Source: Drechslerella dactyloides (Eukaryota > Ascomycota > Orbiliomycetes > Orbiliales > Orbiliaceae). From it: DNA of 64,000 nt. This document shows, piece by piece, positions 34,351-44,653 of the stretch; positions within the stretch are counted from its first letter, which is position 1; each line of letters opens with the position of its first letter. Both the position numbers and the translations under genes were made by a program. The DNA is taken from NCBI GenBank assembly GCA_020064725.1, contig JAGTWJ010000002.1:1922001-1986000 (forward strand), given 5' to 3'. The notes beneath the pieces were generated by a model that did not search any database, was not told the DNA's origin, and was given only the letters and a program-made list of their open reading frames with translations.

Positions 34351-36448
34351 TCAAGGGTGCCCAGGCAGATGGATGATGTCGGGCCCTGCTGGTCCGTCGT
34401 CAGCAAGTTCGTCTTCTCCTTCGTCGCCGGTGTGCTCATCATCGTCATCGTCGTCGTCGTCATACTCGTCATAACCTTCCTCCACTTCGCTGTCAGAGCC
34501 ATCGCTATCGTACGCGCTACCTTCATCATCATCGACACCATCCAAACCCCCTCCCTCTCGCGACTCGCAGGAACATTCCGATGCTTGACTCGAGTCGGTA
34601 AGTTCGAGAGTCGAAAGTGCTGACTGGCTGTCCCGCCCCTCGATTTCCCGCAGGACGGATGCTAGATCCGCAACGACGTCTTCACCCGGGACGAATGTCC
34701 CCGCCGTCTCGGGATTTGGCATCAAGTGGGGCGGAGGCAGCGGGTTTCTCGACAACATGGACGCAGCGGAGTTGTTGCCAGGCTGATCTTCAGGTCGAAT
34801 CAACTTGACCTCGCAAGTGTTGTAGCTCTTGCACGTATCACACTTCAATCCCAGGAAGTGGAAGGCCACATCGCTTTTCGCCGAGCAATCATTGCATATG
34901 ATGTGACAATGCCAGAATTTGTAAGGATCCGGGAGCGGTTGTCGTTGAATCTCGTAGTCCAAGTTCCGGAATCTGATTTCCATGTTGAACACACTTTTGG
35001 CACAAGTCGGGCACCTGTAAGAGCTTTTCATATGTTCGTTGTAACAGTCGAGATGGATTGAATGCCCGCAGGTCTAGCAATATCGTTAACACTGGCGAGA
35101 AATATACACCGAGACCAGAAAGAAACTCACCATGAAGACGACCGTATTGACGGACGTGAAGAGATATTCGCCACATATCGGGCAGTCACAGTCGGTACTT
35201 CGTTCGATGCAGCGGTGTTGCCCTTCGAGTTCGATGGACATACAGACTCCGCATTTCTATCGTCGCAGTGTATATGTCAGAGACCAGGATTCCGCAGAAG
35301 TCATCGGCAACGGAGATACGCACCTTGCAGTGGAAGAAGTCCTTTCCTAGTCCTCTGCCTATCCGACAGATGCCGCAGTCGTTACAATGATATATGGTCC
35401 TCGTCGGATCATCATCCCACAATTTGCACTAAACATCCCCCAAGATTAGCTTGCAGAAACAAAGATTGTAAGGACTCCGAAAGAGTCATACCTTGTCACA
35501 ATAATATATAGCAGCGTAGCGCACGCATTGTCGACATGTCTGCGCGGCAGGTTGTGCTGTTCCACAGTACATGCACAGCATATTCTTGGTGTCCTTCCTG
35601 ATCAAAGCATGGTCCTCTTTCTCGTCGTGACAAAACCGACACAGATACCATTTGTCACACGTCGAGCATTGCAGTTTGACGTTCCGCCGATAATGCGCGC
35701 ACCCCAGGATTCCTTCCTCGTCATTAGCGTAGGAAGGTTCCTTGTCTTCTTCGGTCACGGTGAAAGGATCTCCCTCGGCCATGCTGCGCGGTCGAGAACT
35801 GACCGGCGATATGACAGGCCGCTGACCTGTCCGTTTCAGATACCTTTCCGTCATGAGCGAATGCATTCTCTGAGCGCGCTCTCGTTCCGTCAGACTAGAT
35901 CTCTGTATCTCTACCAGCTTTTCACGTAGGACCCGGTGGCCGTCGTCCTCGGGTATCAAGAGCGTGTTCGAGCTAGAATTGTCGTTCGTTGCGCCACGAG
36001 TCTCCGCTTCGGAGCTGACTTCAGAAGCGGACTGGTCAGCCTGTTCGAAAGCAAGGCTTTCACCAGACTCGCTCCGAACAGAAGGAGATTCCGACGGCGG
36101 CATTATCGGAGGCGCGGGAGCGTCCACAATTTCCGACGCGACTGTTGCAGCGGCAATCGCGTCGCTTACGATGCTGGCACTCGACCGAGAGACGCCATAG
36201 CTGTCCTCGCTGGTATCGTCCTCGGTATCGGTGTAGACGCCGCAATCGTACTCGGGCGTCTCTAGGCCGTGCGTCGGGGAAGTTGGCAGGGAGGCCAGCG
36301 TCGCGTCGGAGTGCGCCTCATCGCTCGCTCCTGGGGACGACGAGCTTGCGAGGTCATTGGAATCGGTAGCGACGGTGTCGGCGGAGGACCAGGAGTATCG
36401 GGGGCGAATGTTTTCGAAGAAATTGGTGAGAACTTCGATCCCACTCAT
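34351..36448 (-). CDS. CHY-type/CTCHY/RING zinc-finger E3 ubiquitin ligase
   Basis: Four exons, 36448-35492, 35428-35324, 35256-35131, 35073-34351; 636 residues. The domain order is that of the Pirh2/RCHY1 family: a disordered acidic/serine-rich N-terminus (1-245), CHY zinc finger (about 250-319; GCAHYRRNVKLQCSTC, WYLCRFCHDEKEDH), CTCHY finger (about 320-370; HCNDCGICRIGRG, FFHCKKCGVCM), RING (about 371-415; CDCPICGEYLF then TCGHSIHLDCYNEH and YRCPTCAKS), a zinc ribbon (WHCHIICNDCSAKS, GLKCDTCKSYNTC), and a very acidic tail of about 60 residues with a run of aspartates. All C/H ligands expected for the three fingers are visible. Substrates are unknown. The aspartate run is encoded by a trinucleotide repeat at 34436-34470. 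Confidence 0.92.
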
Positions 36449-37205
36449 GAAGCCGGGAGACAGGGCTCTTGCAGACCCCGAGACAGAGCTTTGAGGTGAG
36501 AACTGTACGAGTTGGCGGCGAGCCTGAGCTCAGGTCGGTCACGGGAGCGGGCTTCCCGTTGCCGCCTTTTGATGCTGGGCTTGGAACGTGGCGAGAAATG
36601 CTGGCCGGCTGGCTGCGTCTGCCGCGTCAAGTCAAGGGCTTTCGGGCTTCGGGTGCAAGGTACCAAACGGTCAGCAGGACAGTCCGCCGGGCAAGCCACG
36701 AGAGAATGGGGTTTGAGCGGAGCTGCTACCTCGAAGGCCGTATCCAGAAGGAGATTTCGAGACCGAAGGGACCAGCTGAAGACGGCGAGAGAGACAGCGA
36801 TCGAGCTGGGGGATGAAGGCGGGCAGCAGGCCAACGTCCCTGAGATCGATTGGTCGGCTAGGGCCGAGCGTGGATGATATGATGGAACTATGACCGATGC
36901 CGGGCGAACGAGTCGCAGAGCCGTGCGAGCACCTCGAGGCGAGCTGGGAAGCGGATTCGGACGGGCGGTATGCAGATAGGTATATATATATATATACACG
37001 GACTTCGCGATGTGGGCCGGACGCGCGACGGCGAGAGAGAATGCGATCGTGAGCCGACGACGACGGTGGTTGTTGAAGCGCGGCGACGGGGCAGAGCTGC
37101 GGCGACGAGCTGCGGCCCCGCGAAAATGTCTTCCGCTGCGACTCGCCGCCTTCCATCCGAACGTCACGTTGCCATCGCCATCCGCCTCGCCGACGTCTGC
37201 CATCA
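36449..37205. promoter_or_regulatory. divergent promoter region, CHY/RING gene and LYR-like gene
   Basis: A 757-base gap between divergent start codons with a short TA run at 36977-36993. Long frames on both strands here (253 and 189 codons on minus, 196 on plus) overlap each other in different frames and are arginine-rich GC artefacts. Confidence 0.5.
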
Positions 37206-37655
37206 ATGGCCGCTCTCCCGCCGTCGCGGCTCGACATCATCCGCGCCTATCGCCATCTGCTGCGCGCCGGCCTGCGCGCCGTCCAGTACTCCTCGCCGGC
37301 GCGCTACGCCATACGCTCCAAGTTGCGACACGCCTTCCGTCCGGAGGCCCCGCAGAACTTCAACGTCTACGCCTCGCCCGCCTCCCAATTGCCCAGCGTG
37401 TTCCCGAAGACCTTCTCGCAGACCCGCATCGATAACACCATCCGCTTCCTGGACACGGCAGCCATGCGCCTGGGCATGGAGCATAATATTGTCAAGAACC
37501 TTTGCCATGTCGAGTACCGCCGCCACGCCCACCGATCCCCAAGAGCCGCGAAGAACCTGAAACCCGAGGAATGGGTGCCCCTCAACGTCGTCTTCGATGA
37601 ATACGACGATACGCTCCGGATGTTGAACGAGACCATGCAACTGGAGTTACGGTAG
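37206..37655 (+). CDS. small LYR-like mitochondrial protein (DUF1763-like)
   Basis: One exon, 149 residues. Near the N-terminus it has DIIRAYRHLLRAGLRAVQYS then SPARYAIRSKLRHAFR, a pattern like LYR-motif proteins, which act as adaptors in mitochondrial complex and Fe-S assembly; the helix continues through ARYAIRSKLR. The rest has RIDNTIRFLDTAAMRLGMEH, also helical, and ends with NETMQLELR. The match to the fungal DUF1763 family is from memory of its layout and is moderate. The methionine at 37206 gives a plausible basic amphipathic N-terminus. It diverges from the CHY/RING gene and converges on the expansin-like gene. Confidence 0.75.
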   Translation: MAALPPSRLDIIRAYRHLLRAGLRAVQYSSPARYAIRSKLRHAFRPEAPQNFNVYASPASQLPSVFPKTFSQTRIDNTIRFLDTAAMRLGMEHNIVKNLCHVEYRRHAHRSPRAAKNLKPEEWVPLNVVFDEYDDTLRMLNETMQLELR

Positions 37656-38134
37656 CCTAAGCAATGATCTCGCGATGCCGGGGAACTGGCGATCCGGCCT
37701 GGTCCATCCACATATATGCACTGGGGATATTTTACCAGGTATACAAAATACGGTGAGATGCTGCACCAGAGGGAATTCGTTGGAGCTCGCGCAAGCACAA
37801 TCTTTACATTATCTTAATCATTCCATGTAAAATTTTATATTTTCTTCAGGTAACAAATTAGAAGCCCGATCACTAAGGCAAAGCCGCAGAGCATTGAGCG
37901 CCATTTTGCCGTTCGCCGATTGAGACGACCTGTCCATCTATCGGCTTGGATGCGTCCGCCGCATAATTTTCCAAAGCAATCCCGTGGTATCATAAAAGGA
38001 AGAAAGGCGTAAAAGAAAACTCTATATACAAAGAACGGAGACCCTGCAAGCACGGTCTTTCGTAGACTATTGTGCCAGAATCAATCCGGCATTTTAGTAG
38101 AAGCGAATTGAGATACTTTTTCGAAAACCAGAAT
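37656..38134. other. convergent 3' region
   Basis: A 479-base gap between facing stop codons. It contains one 72-codon minus frame (38053-37835) with a hydrophobic C-terminus, discussed in the findings but not called a gene. Confidence 0.55.
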
Positions 38135-39089
38135 CTAGACGTAATCCCAGGTGATGTCAATCACACCAGCAGTCTGGTCGCCAAGCAGGTCGAAAGCGGC
38201 GGGCGAAAGATCCAGATCATACGGTCCGGACTGAGGAAGCATGATACCGCTCGTCAGCGTTCTGTCATTCGCTATCGCAACATATAGTGATGTAGGGAAG
38301 GTGGGTATTTATGATGAGCGGGGGAAGTAAAGGACTAATCTTCAACTTACACATCCGGGGCAGGTGTCAACAATCTTGACGTTGATTCCACCAGGGTTGG
38401 CCGCGCTCCTGACACGGATCATGGTCCCGCACATGGGGTTGAGGTTGGGGTTAGCACCAGCGGTCCGGGCCATCGTGGACTTAGCCAGGGCGCAAATCAT
38501 GTCGCCGTTCGAGTGGGTCTCTCCACAGCTTCCAAGGCCCTAAATCGCAGATTAGCATCCAGACCATCTTTCGAGCGGTGGAGGATTGGACAAGCAGACA
38601 TACAGCATCGTAGTAGGTGGCTTTGCCAGAATAATCACCGGATCCACCGCCACCACCGCCAGACGGCTGCTCTGGCTGCGGCTGTGGAGTCGGTGACGCT
38701 ACGGGAGCAACAGGGACGACAACTGGTGCTTCACTTGGCTGAGCAACCACAGGTTCCATGATAGGAACGGGGATCTCAACCGCTGGAGTCTCAACAGCTG
38801 GGGTCTCAACAACCGGAGTCTCAACTGCTGGAATCTCGGCCTCTGGAGTCTGAGTTTCTGGAGTCTCGACTGGTGGAGCCTCGACAACCGGCGTCTCGGG
38901 AGCTGGAGTCTCACTGGGCGGTGGAGGCTGCACCCAGACTGTTGCTGTGTATCCAACAATCTCCAGGATCTCTTGCTTGACGAGGACCACAGCGTCTTGG
39001 TGCTTCTGCCTGAGCTCGACAGGGGTGCCGGCAGCAACGAGCTCGAGGACGGCCATCAAGGCCAGAACAGATTTATTTCCCAATTGCAT
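38135..39089 (-). CDS. secreted double-psi beta-barrel (expansin/RlpA-like) protein
   Basis: Three exons, 39089-38604, 38539-38351, 38230-38135; 256 residues. A signal peptide is visible (MQLGNKSVLALMAVLELVAAG). Residues about 55-150 are a low-complexity linker of VETP-, VEIP- and PSEAP-type units, then a glycine run (GGGGGGSG). The C-terminal 100 residues form the DPBB domain: GKATYYDAGLGSCGETHSN, a paired-cysteine core (MCGTMIRV..), VDTCPGC and YDLDLSPAAFDLLG. Members are secreted or wall-bound, and some loosen plant or fungal wall polysaccharides. The DLD..AF motif and cysteines are intact. Enzyme activity is not implied. It is followed by RIX7 downstream-upstream on the same strand, 1 kb away. 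Confidence 0.9.
38770..38935 (-). repeat. VETP-coding tandem repeat
   Basis: The linker of the secreted DPBB protein is encoded by imperfect repeats of about 12-30 bases reading (P)xVETPxVE on the minus strand. Length changes here would alter the spacer length without breaking the frame when units are whole. Confidence 0.75.
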
Positions 39090-40119
39090 TGTGACGTTGC
39101 AGGAACAAGAATACCTCAGGTGTCTATTCCGATAGATAAAGCTGAGATGGAGCGAGAGATGCAAAGAGCGTCGGCTTTATAACCACAGATATAGCGAAGG
39201 TTCTGTGTAACAAGTATAACTCCGATGTCGATAAGGAAGCCAGTCCCTGTTTTCGTGCAGACAGACAAATGGTCGTTATCGTATAGATTTCGTATCTTTC
39301 GGGTCTTAAAGAAAGTTATTGAATTGCGGAAGGAATCTCCAGATACGGACGGGAGGGTACTCCCCGGTTCTTATACGCCCGAGGGCACCTGCCTCCTGGG
39401 CTGGACCGCATGGCGGTGAGATCGAGGATGGCAATGCCGCGCCGGCGGAAAACTCGCTCGGCTTACTGCAACCCTACCGTCTCTCAATACCTTCTCACGA
39501 AAGACAAGGGCAATGGAAGCAGGGCCCAAGAAAATTTCTTCCGCCGGGGAGGTGCCGTCCCGACCAGGTTGCGCCTGGGACTGCGGACATACGTGGACGT
39601 CCTCTGTCTCGCCAAGGGACGTGCTTTCACATGCAGAGGCCCTTTTGGGGACCAACGCTGCTTTCCGATTGGGGACCTTGCAGCATTGTCACCCGATCCG
39701 GCTTAACGTCAGGTACCAAAATGCAGAATGCAACAGCAGACGGCAGGAGCAGCGAGCGTAAGGCTGTTGGGAAAACTGTGCGAATGTCTGTGGGACCCCT
39801 GCTCGCCGAACGAGGATTCGCCCAACGGGCTGGACGTCGAGCTGGGATGGGTGGATGTGCCCCAATCGGAAACGCCCTACAAGCACGACAGCGCAGAACC
39901 TTCCTGGCGCATTTGGAATTGGCTAGTCGGCGGGCCAGCTGTACGACTTTTAAATCGCTCGATCAGTTTTCACGACTGAGACCGCGCTGATTGCTTTACT
40001 GGAAGGTGTTGGCAATAGTTTCCGTGGTGTAATTCTTTAAGTCTCTTGTCTCTCTCGGTTTTTTGCTTATGGGCCTAGACGTTTCTCGCGGGCAAAATTT
40101 ACAGCTTACTGTCGGGTTT
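39090..40119. other. intergenic, DPBB gene promoter and RIX7 3' end
   Basis: A 1,030-base gap. The 223-codon plus frame (39319-39990) and its neighbours have no motifs and overlap other open frames, so I treat them as chance. Confidence 0.55.
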
Positions 40120-42938
40120 TTACAACCCCAGCAGCTTCTTATTCATTTGTGCGTATCGAAGGCGCTCCGCCTCGGATACGCTCGGGCGCACGATCCCGAA
40201 TGCCTTTTCAAAATCCCGAGCAGAGACCGCTATCGGATCTGCCGTTACACTCCGTAGGACGGAGTCCCCTGCAGCAGCAGTCTCTGGGAAGAATGACTCC
40301 ACCGCAGAGCTGGCAGCCTCGCGGACAAGCGAAGACAGATCCGCCCCGCTACCAAAAGTTTATTCCGTTAGAGTGGTGTTCTGTCTCACAAACGCTCTCA
40401 GAGATTCTGCTCACCTAAAATTTTTGCACCGGTTGTCATCGGCGATCTTCCAAAGGTCGATTGTACCATCCAGGGGCATTTTCGTTGTTAGCTTTTTCAG
40501 AATGTCGAGCCTCTCCTCAGCTATGGGAAGAGCGACAAATAGAGCTTTGTCGAGTCGCCCGGGTCGCAGCATGGCCGGATCTATCATGTCCGGCCTATTC
40601 GTGGCCGCTATCACGTAGACGCCTTTCCGATCATTCAGCCCATCCAGTTCCGTGAGCAGAGTATTGACGACCCGAGATGTCGCTTCAGTCTGTTATGCAT
40701 AATTAGACAGTTCCTACCGATCTTGAGGTGTTCGAGATTGCAGGCTTACAGTTGAATCCTCTCGTTTCCCAGCGAGGGCGTCGAGTTCGTCGAAGAAGAT
40801 TACACAAGGCTGCGAGGCTCTGGCTCGCATGAAAACTTGCCTTACAGCTCTCTCAGATTCTCCCACCCACTAGCATTATCTGTCAGCACCAATCCTAGTA
40901 TAGGTGGTGGAGCCAACCATACCTTGTTTAGCAGCTCTGGGCCTTTGACACTGATGAAATTTGCATTGCTCTCGTTTGCGACGGCCTTTGCGAGAAGTGT
41001 TTTTCCGCACCCTGGAGGCCCATAAAGTAGCACGCCAGCCGGCGCTGTTATGCCGACTGCTTCGAATATTTCGGGATGCGATATAGGCTTAACAATAGCC
41101 AGCTGCATTTGCTTTCTAATGGCCCCCAGCGCCCCCACTTGCTGCCATGTCACATCCGGAACAGTCGCGAAGCCCTCCCGTTTCGAAGACGGTTGGACCT
41201 TTGGAAGAGCCACGAGAAAGTCGTCAATTGTTATAGACAGCCGCTCGAGCTCTTCCGCTGACAAGGGAGGAAATGGTGTTACGATATCATCGAGCGTTGG
41301 TTTAGATTTTATTTCGGCCGATTTTGGGGCCTCGTCGATGTCCATGGCTCCATTCGATATAGAAACACCCTCATCTAAGGTCAAATCGTTATTTTTCTGC
41401 TTCGCCTTCAACTCCTCGTATATGCGCTTAATAGCAACTGTCCCTGCAGCCGTCGTCAGAGAGCTAAGATCCGCTCCAACGAAACCCGGCGTCAATTTCG
41501 CTAGCTTCCTGAAGTCAAAGTCACCAGACAACTTGAGCTTGTCCGATAAGACTCGTAAGATCCTACGCGGATGCTTTAGCTAAATGCAACACCCTAAACA
41601 AGAACAGATGAAGCATACTTCTCTCTCCCCGCTTCGTCTGGGACACCAAGGCAGATCTCTCGATCGAAGCGACCCGCTCTCCTCAGAGCGGGATCCAAGC
41701 TATCGGGTCTATTTGTTGCACCGATCACAAAGACCGGATTACCTCCCGTCTTGCTCAGTGACAAATCTGCAGGTACACACACGTGATATCAGCTTATATC
41801 CTAGATGCTGTAGGGCATGGTTCTTCGAAGGTCTCACCGTCCATGCAAGTGAGCATCTGTGCCACTATGCGCTTTTCCATCTCCCTCTGCGCACTGTCAC
41901 GCTTAGGCATGACCGCATCAATCTCATCGATGAAGATAATGGAGGGCGCAAGCTTAACGGCCTCCTCGAATATCTCGCGGAGCTTCTTCTCGGACTCTCC
42001 GGACATCCCAGATACAATCGACGGCGCGGACACAGGTATGAACGGGACACCATGATGCTAGTATACCAGGTTAGCAATAAAACCTAGGCTCATTCGCCCA
42101 TCGGCGTCCAAAGGTTCGTGAAGCATACAGCTGCAATTGCATTCGCAAGCATGGTCTTGCCACATCCTGGAGGGCCGTGGAGCAGGATACCACGGGGTAT
42201 CTGGATGCCCAAGTGGTCGTAGCAAGTCGCGCAGTTCAGCGGCATGTCGATGAGGTCGTGTATATCGCTCAGGATATGCTCGATTCCACCGATGTCGCGT
42301 AGAGAGATACCGGTTGGTGGGGCGCGGTCCGTCTTTTGCTTCTTGACAGGAGGTTCCGATCGGCTGCTCCGTTCGCGCTTCCGGCGCCCAGGAGTTTGCG
42401 CGTCCTTGGGAAGCTCTGTGCCCTCAACCGGTCGAAGTTGTCCTTCGGGAGCCGCTTCGGTGGCGGCACTTGACGACAGGCCAGCAGAGCTCTTAGACCA
42501 CATTTCAACGATCCTCTTGTTCGCAGAGTTATTGTCCTTGCCCACGGGTGTCAGTTGATAGTGCCAAGATGTCAAGTGCATTGAGGTTTCCACTACCTTC
42601 TCGACGGCCTCCTTGAAAGCTTCGAAATCACTGTCAAACTCCTCGCCGCTCTCGTCTCCACGAGCGCCGCCGCCACCAGCCTCCTGCTCGACTACAGCCA
42701 CTGCTTTTGTCACGAACTTCTCGACCTGTGCCCGCTTCATCCTTTTCAGACTGCTGTCGCGCGCCTGGACGTACTCGAGCACCTCTGCAGCGCTTGCTGT
42801 CGCGACTCCCTTGGTGTCGGCTTGTGCGTAGTATTCTCGGACCAGAGCCTCGACCTTCCTATCGAGAGATTTCGTGATAGAGCCACCCCCTCCTTTGTTG
42901 TCGGCATTCGCACCGCGGCGCGACGGTCGGAACGCCAT
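40120..42938 (-). CDS. RIX7: AAA ATPase Rix7 (60S ribosome maturation; NVL homologue)
   Basis: Seven exons, in transcription order 42938-42129, 42057-41838, 41766-41619, 41562-40923, 40869-40750, 40689-40415, 40348-40120; 813 residues. Rix7 is a Cdc48-related double-ring ATPase in the nucleus that strips factors such as Nsa1 from pre-60S particles. Seen: an N-terminal basic/acidic region with a bipartite-looking NLS (GRRKRERSSRSEPPVKKQK); first AAA domain with Walker A GPPGCGKT (254-261) and Walker B IIFIDEID (310-317), then NRPDSLDPALRRAGRFDREI; second AAA domain with Walker A at 574-581, Walker B VIFFDELD (629-636) and NRPDMIDPAMLRPGRLDK. The sequence DLSSLVREAA sits near the end. Both ATP sites look intact. 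It diverges from VPS20. Confidence 0.95.
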
Positions 42939-43290
42939 TGGCAGTGTATCGCGCCGAGTCGAATTGTACGCTGAGCGGGTTTCGGGCCTTTTTTTTTTCG
43001 CGGTTGGTTCAAGCTGCGTCAGGTTACTGCCGCAGAAAAAAGAAGCGAGGTTCGCGGCGGCGGCGCGGTTGGCGGATTTGGCGGATTTGGCAGCTGTCTG
43101 CAGCCACCGGGCTTGGCTGCGTGACCGGGTCGTCATCTCGTCTGCAACATCCATCTTGCATCACCATCACACCGCCGTCGCAGGAACGAGAGCATCGCAG
43201 ACCAGGCTCTTGATAGACACTCCCTCCTCCGACCTTGTCAGAAATCGTATCCTGTGCCAGCTTCCGTGGCGCTTTGCCGCAGCGCTCAAG
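42939..43290. promoter_or_regulatory. divergent promoter region between RIX7 and VPS20
   Basis: A 352-base region between divergent start codons. The RIX7-side leader is GC-rich (CGGCGGCGGCG near 43050). No named binding site is evident. Confidence 0.5.
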
Positions 43291-44141
43291 ATGGGCCAAG
43301 CCAACAGCTCCCACAAGGTCACAGCTCAGGACCGGTAAGCCCCCTTCTCCTTCCCCCGGCTTCCCGAACACACCGAACCATAGCTCCACCGAAGATGTAA
43401 ATTATTACAAGTCTGACTCGGCTTCACTCTCCTTCTGACACTCCCAGCGCCATCCTAGACATGAAAGTCCAACGTGACAAGCTGAAAGCATACCGCAAGC
43501 GCATCCAAGTCGTCCTCGACCGCGAGCATGAGATCGCAAAGCAGTGCCTGCGCGAGGGCCGGAAGGACAAAGCTATGCTGGCCCTGAAGAAGCGCAAATA
43601 TCAGGAGCAGCTGTTGGACAAGACGGACGGACAGCTCCAGGCCCTTGAGCAGCTGGTATGCGTGTGCCCGTTTCACGTTAAAAGGCTCCCCGGACTAACG
43701 CTTCACTACGAATGCACATAGACTTCGACCGTCGAGTTTGCGCTCATCCAGAAGGACGTTTTCTACGGCTTACAGCAGGGCAACACCGTCCTGAAGCAGA
43801 TAGAGAGGGAGATGTCGCTCGAGCGCGCCGAGGAAATCATGGGCGAGTCCGAGGCCGCCGTTGCCCGCCAGCAGGAAATCAGCGACCTCATCAGTCGGAA
43901 CATGAGCAACGAGGACCAGGACGCCGTAGAGGAGGAGTACGAAGCAATGCTCCGGGAGGCCGCCGCCGAGCGGAAGAAGGAACAGGGACTGCCTACTGAG
44001 AATACCGTCCCCTCACTGCCAAATGCCCCCGACACCGAGCTGGTATCGCCGGAGGAAGAGGAAGATACCGAGGAGGCGGCGAAAGAGGCGCGGGCAAAAG
44101 TGAGGGCGAAAGAGCGCAAACAGCAGCTATTGGCTGCGTGA
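43291..44141 (+). CDS. VPS20: ESCRT-III subunit Vps20 (CHMP6)
   Basis: Three exons, 43291-43334, 43448-43655, 43722-44141; 223 residues. Vps20 links ESCRT-II to Snf7 polymerisation at endosomes during multivesicular body formation. Seen: MGQ at the start, giving the Gly2 N-myristoylation site known for this family; the ESCRT-III helical core with ILDMKVQRDKLKAYRKRI and LREGRKDKAMLALKKRKY; MSLERAEEIMGESEAA, the Snf7-family segment; and an acidic C-terminal part ending in a basic helix (KVRAKERKQQLLA) that would carry the MIT-interacting motif. Phases agree at both introns. It diverges from RIX7 and converges on the carrier gene. Confidence 0.93.
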
Positions 44142-44653
44142 TGGTCCATGACCACTCCCCGTCGCAACTCGATCTTGGTAAACATTTCCAGCAGCTCGCA
44201 GGGCGTATTCGCATTCGTCATTTCAGCCTTTTCTGTGATACCCGTAGCTGGTGCAGCATTCGCATTTGGCATTATTATTATTATCTCAAGTATATTTTGC
44301 GTTTGACATTATATTTTTTATTCAATTTGAAGACTAGGTTACCTACGTACGCATATGATCTCGAATTCGACGTGTCACAAAACCGTGAATGCAGGCATGG
44401 CCATCTTGTCAGACTGCGATAAAACAAGAAACAAGGCAACAACAACAACAGCGGACAGCAGTATCCCACAGCAAGATGAATATGCTCAAGCGCCGACACA
44501 ATGCTCCTAACTAAGGTTGCAATACGTACTACAAAACCAATACCGGTACCAATACATAAGAGAATTGGAATAAAGAATATTAACGGCGGACTGATGGGTA
44601 GATGGCGGGGGGATGCCAATATCGACATAGGGGCGGGGAGGATGGTAGAGGTT
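44142..44653. other. convergent 3' region
   Basis: A 512-base AT-rich gap (ATTATTATTATT near 44270) between facing stop codons. No supported gene. Confidence 0.6.

Noticed and set aside
36445..37560. Long arginine-rich frames on both strands between the CHY/RING and LYR-like genes
   Set aside because: They overlap each other in different frames and read as GC-rich leader sequence.
39319..39990. 223-codon plus frame upstream of the secreted DPBB gene
   Set aside because: No motif, mixed composition and overlapping open frames on both strands.
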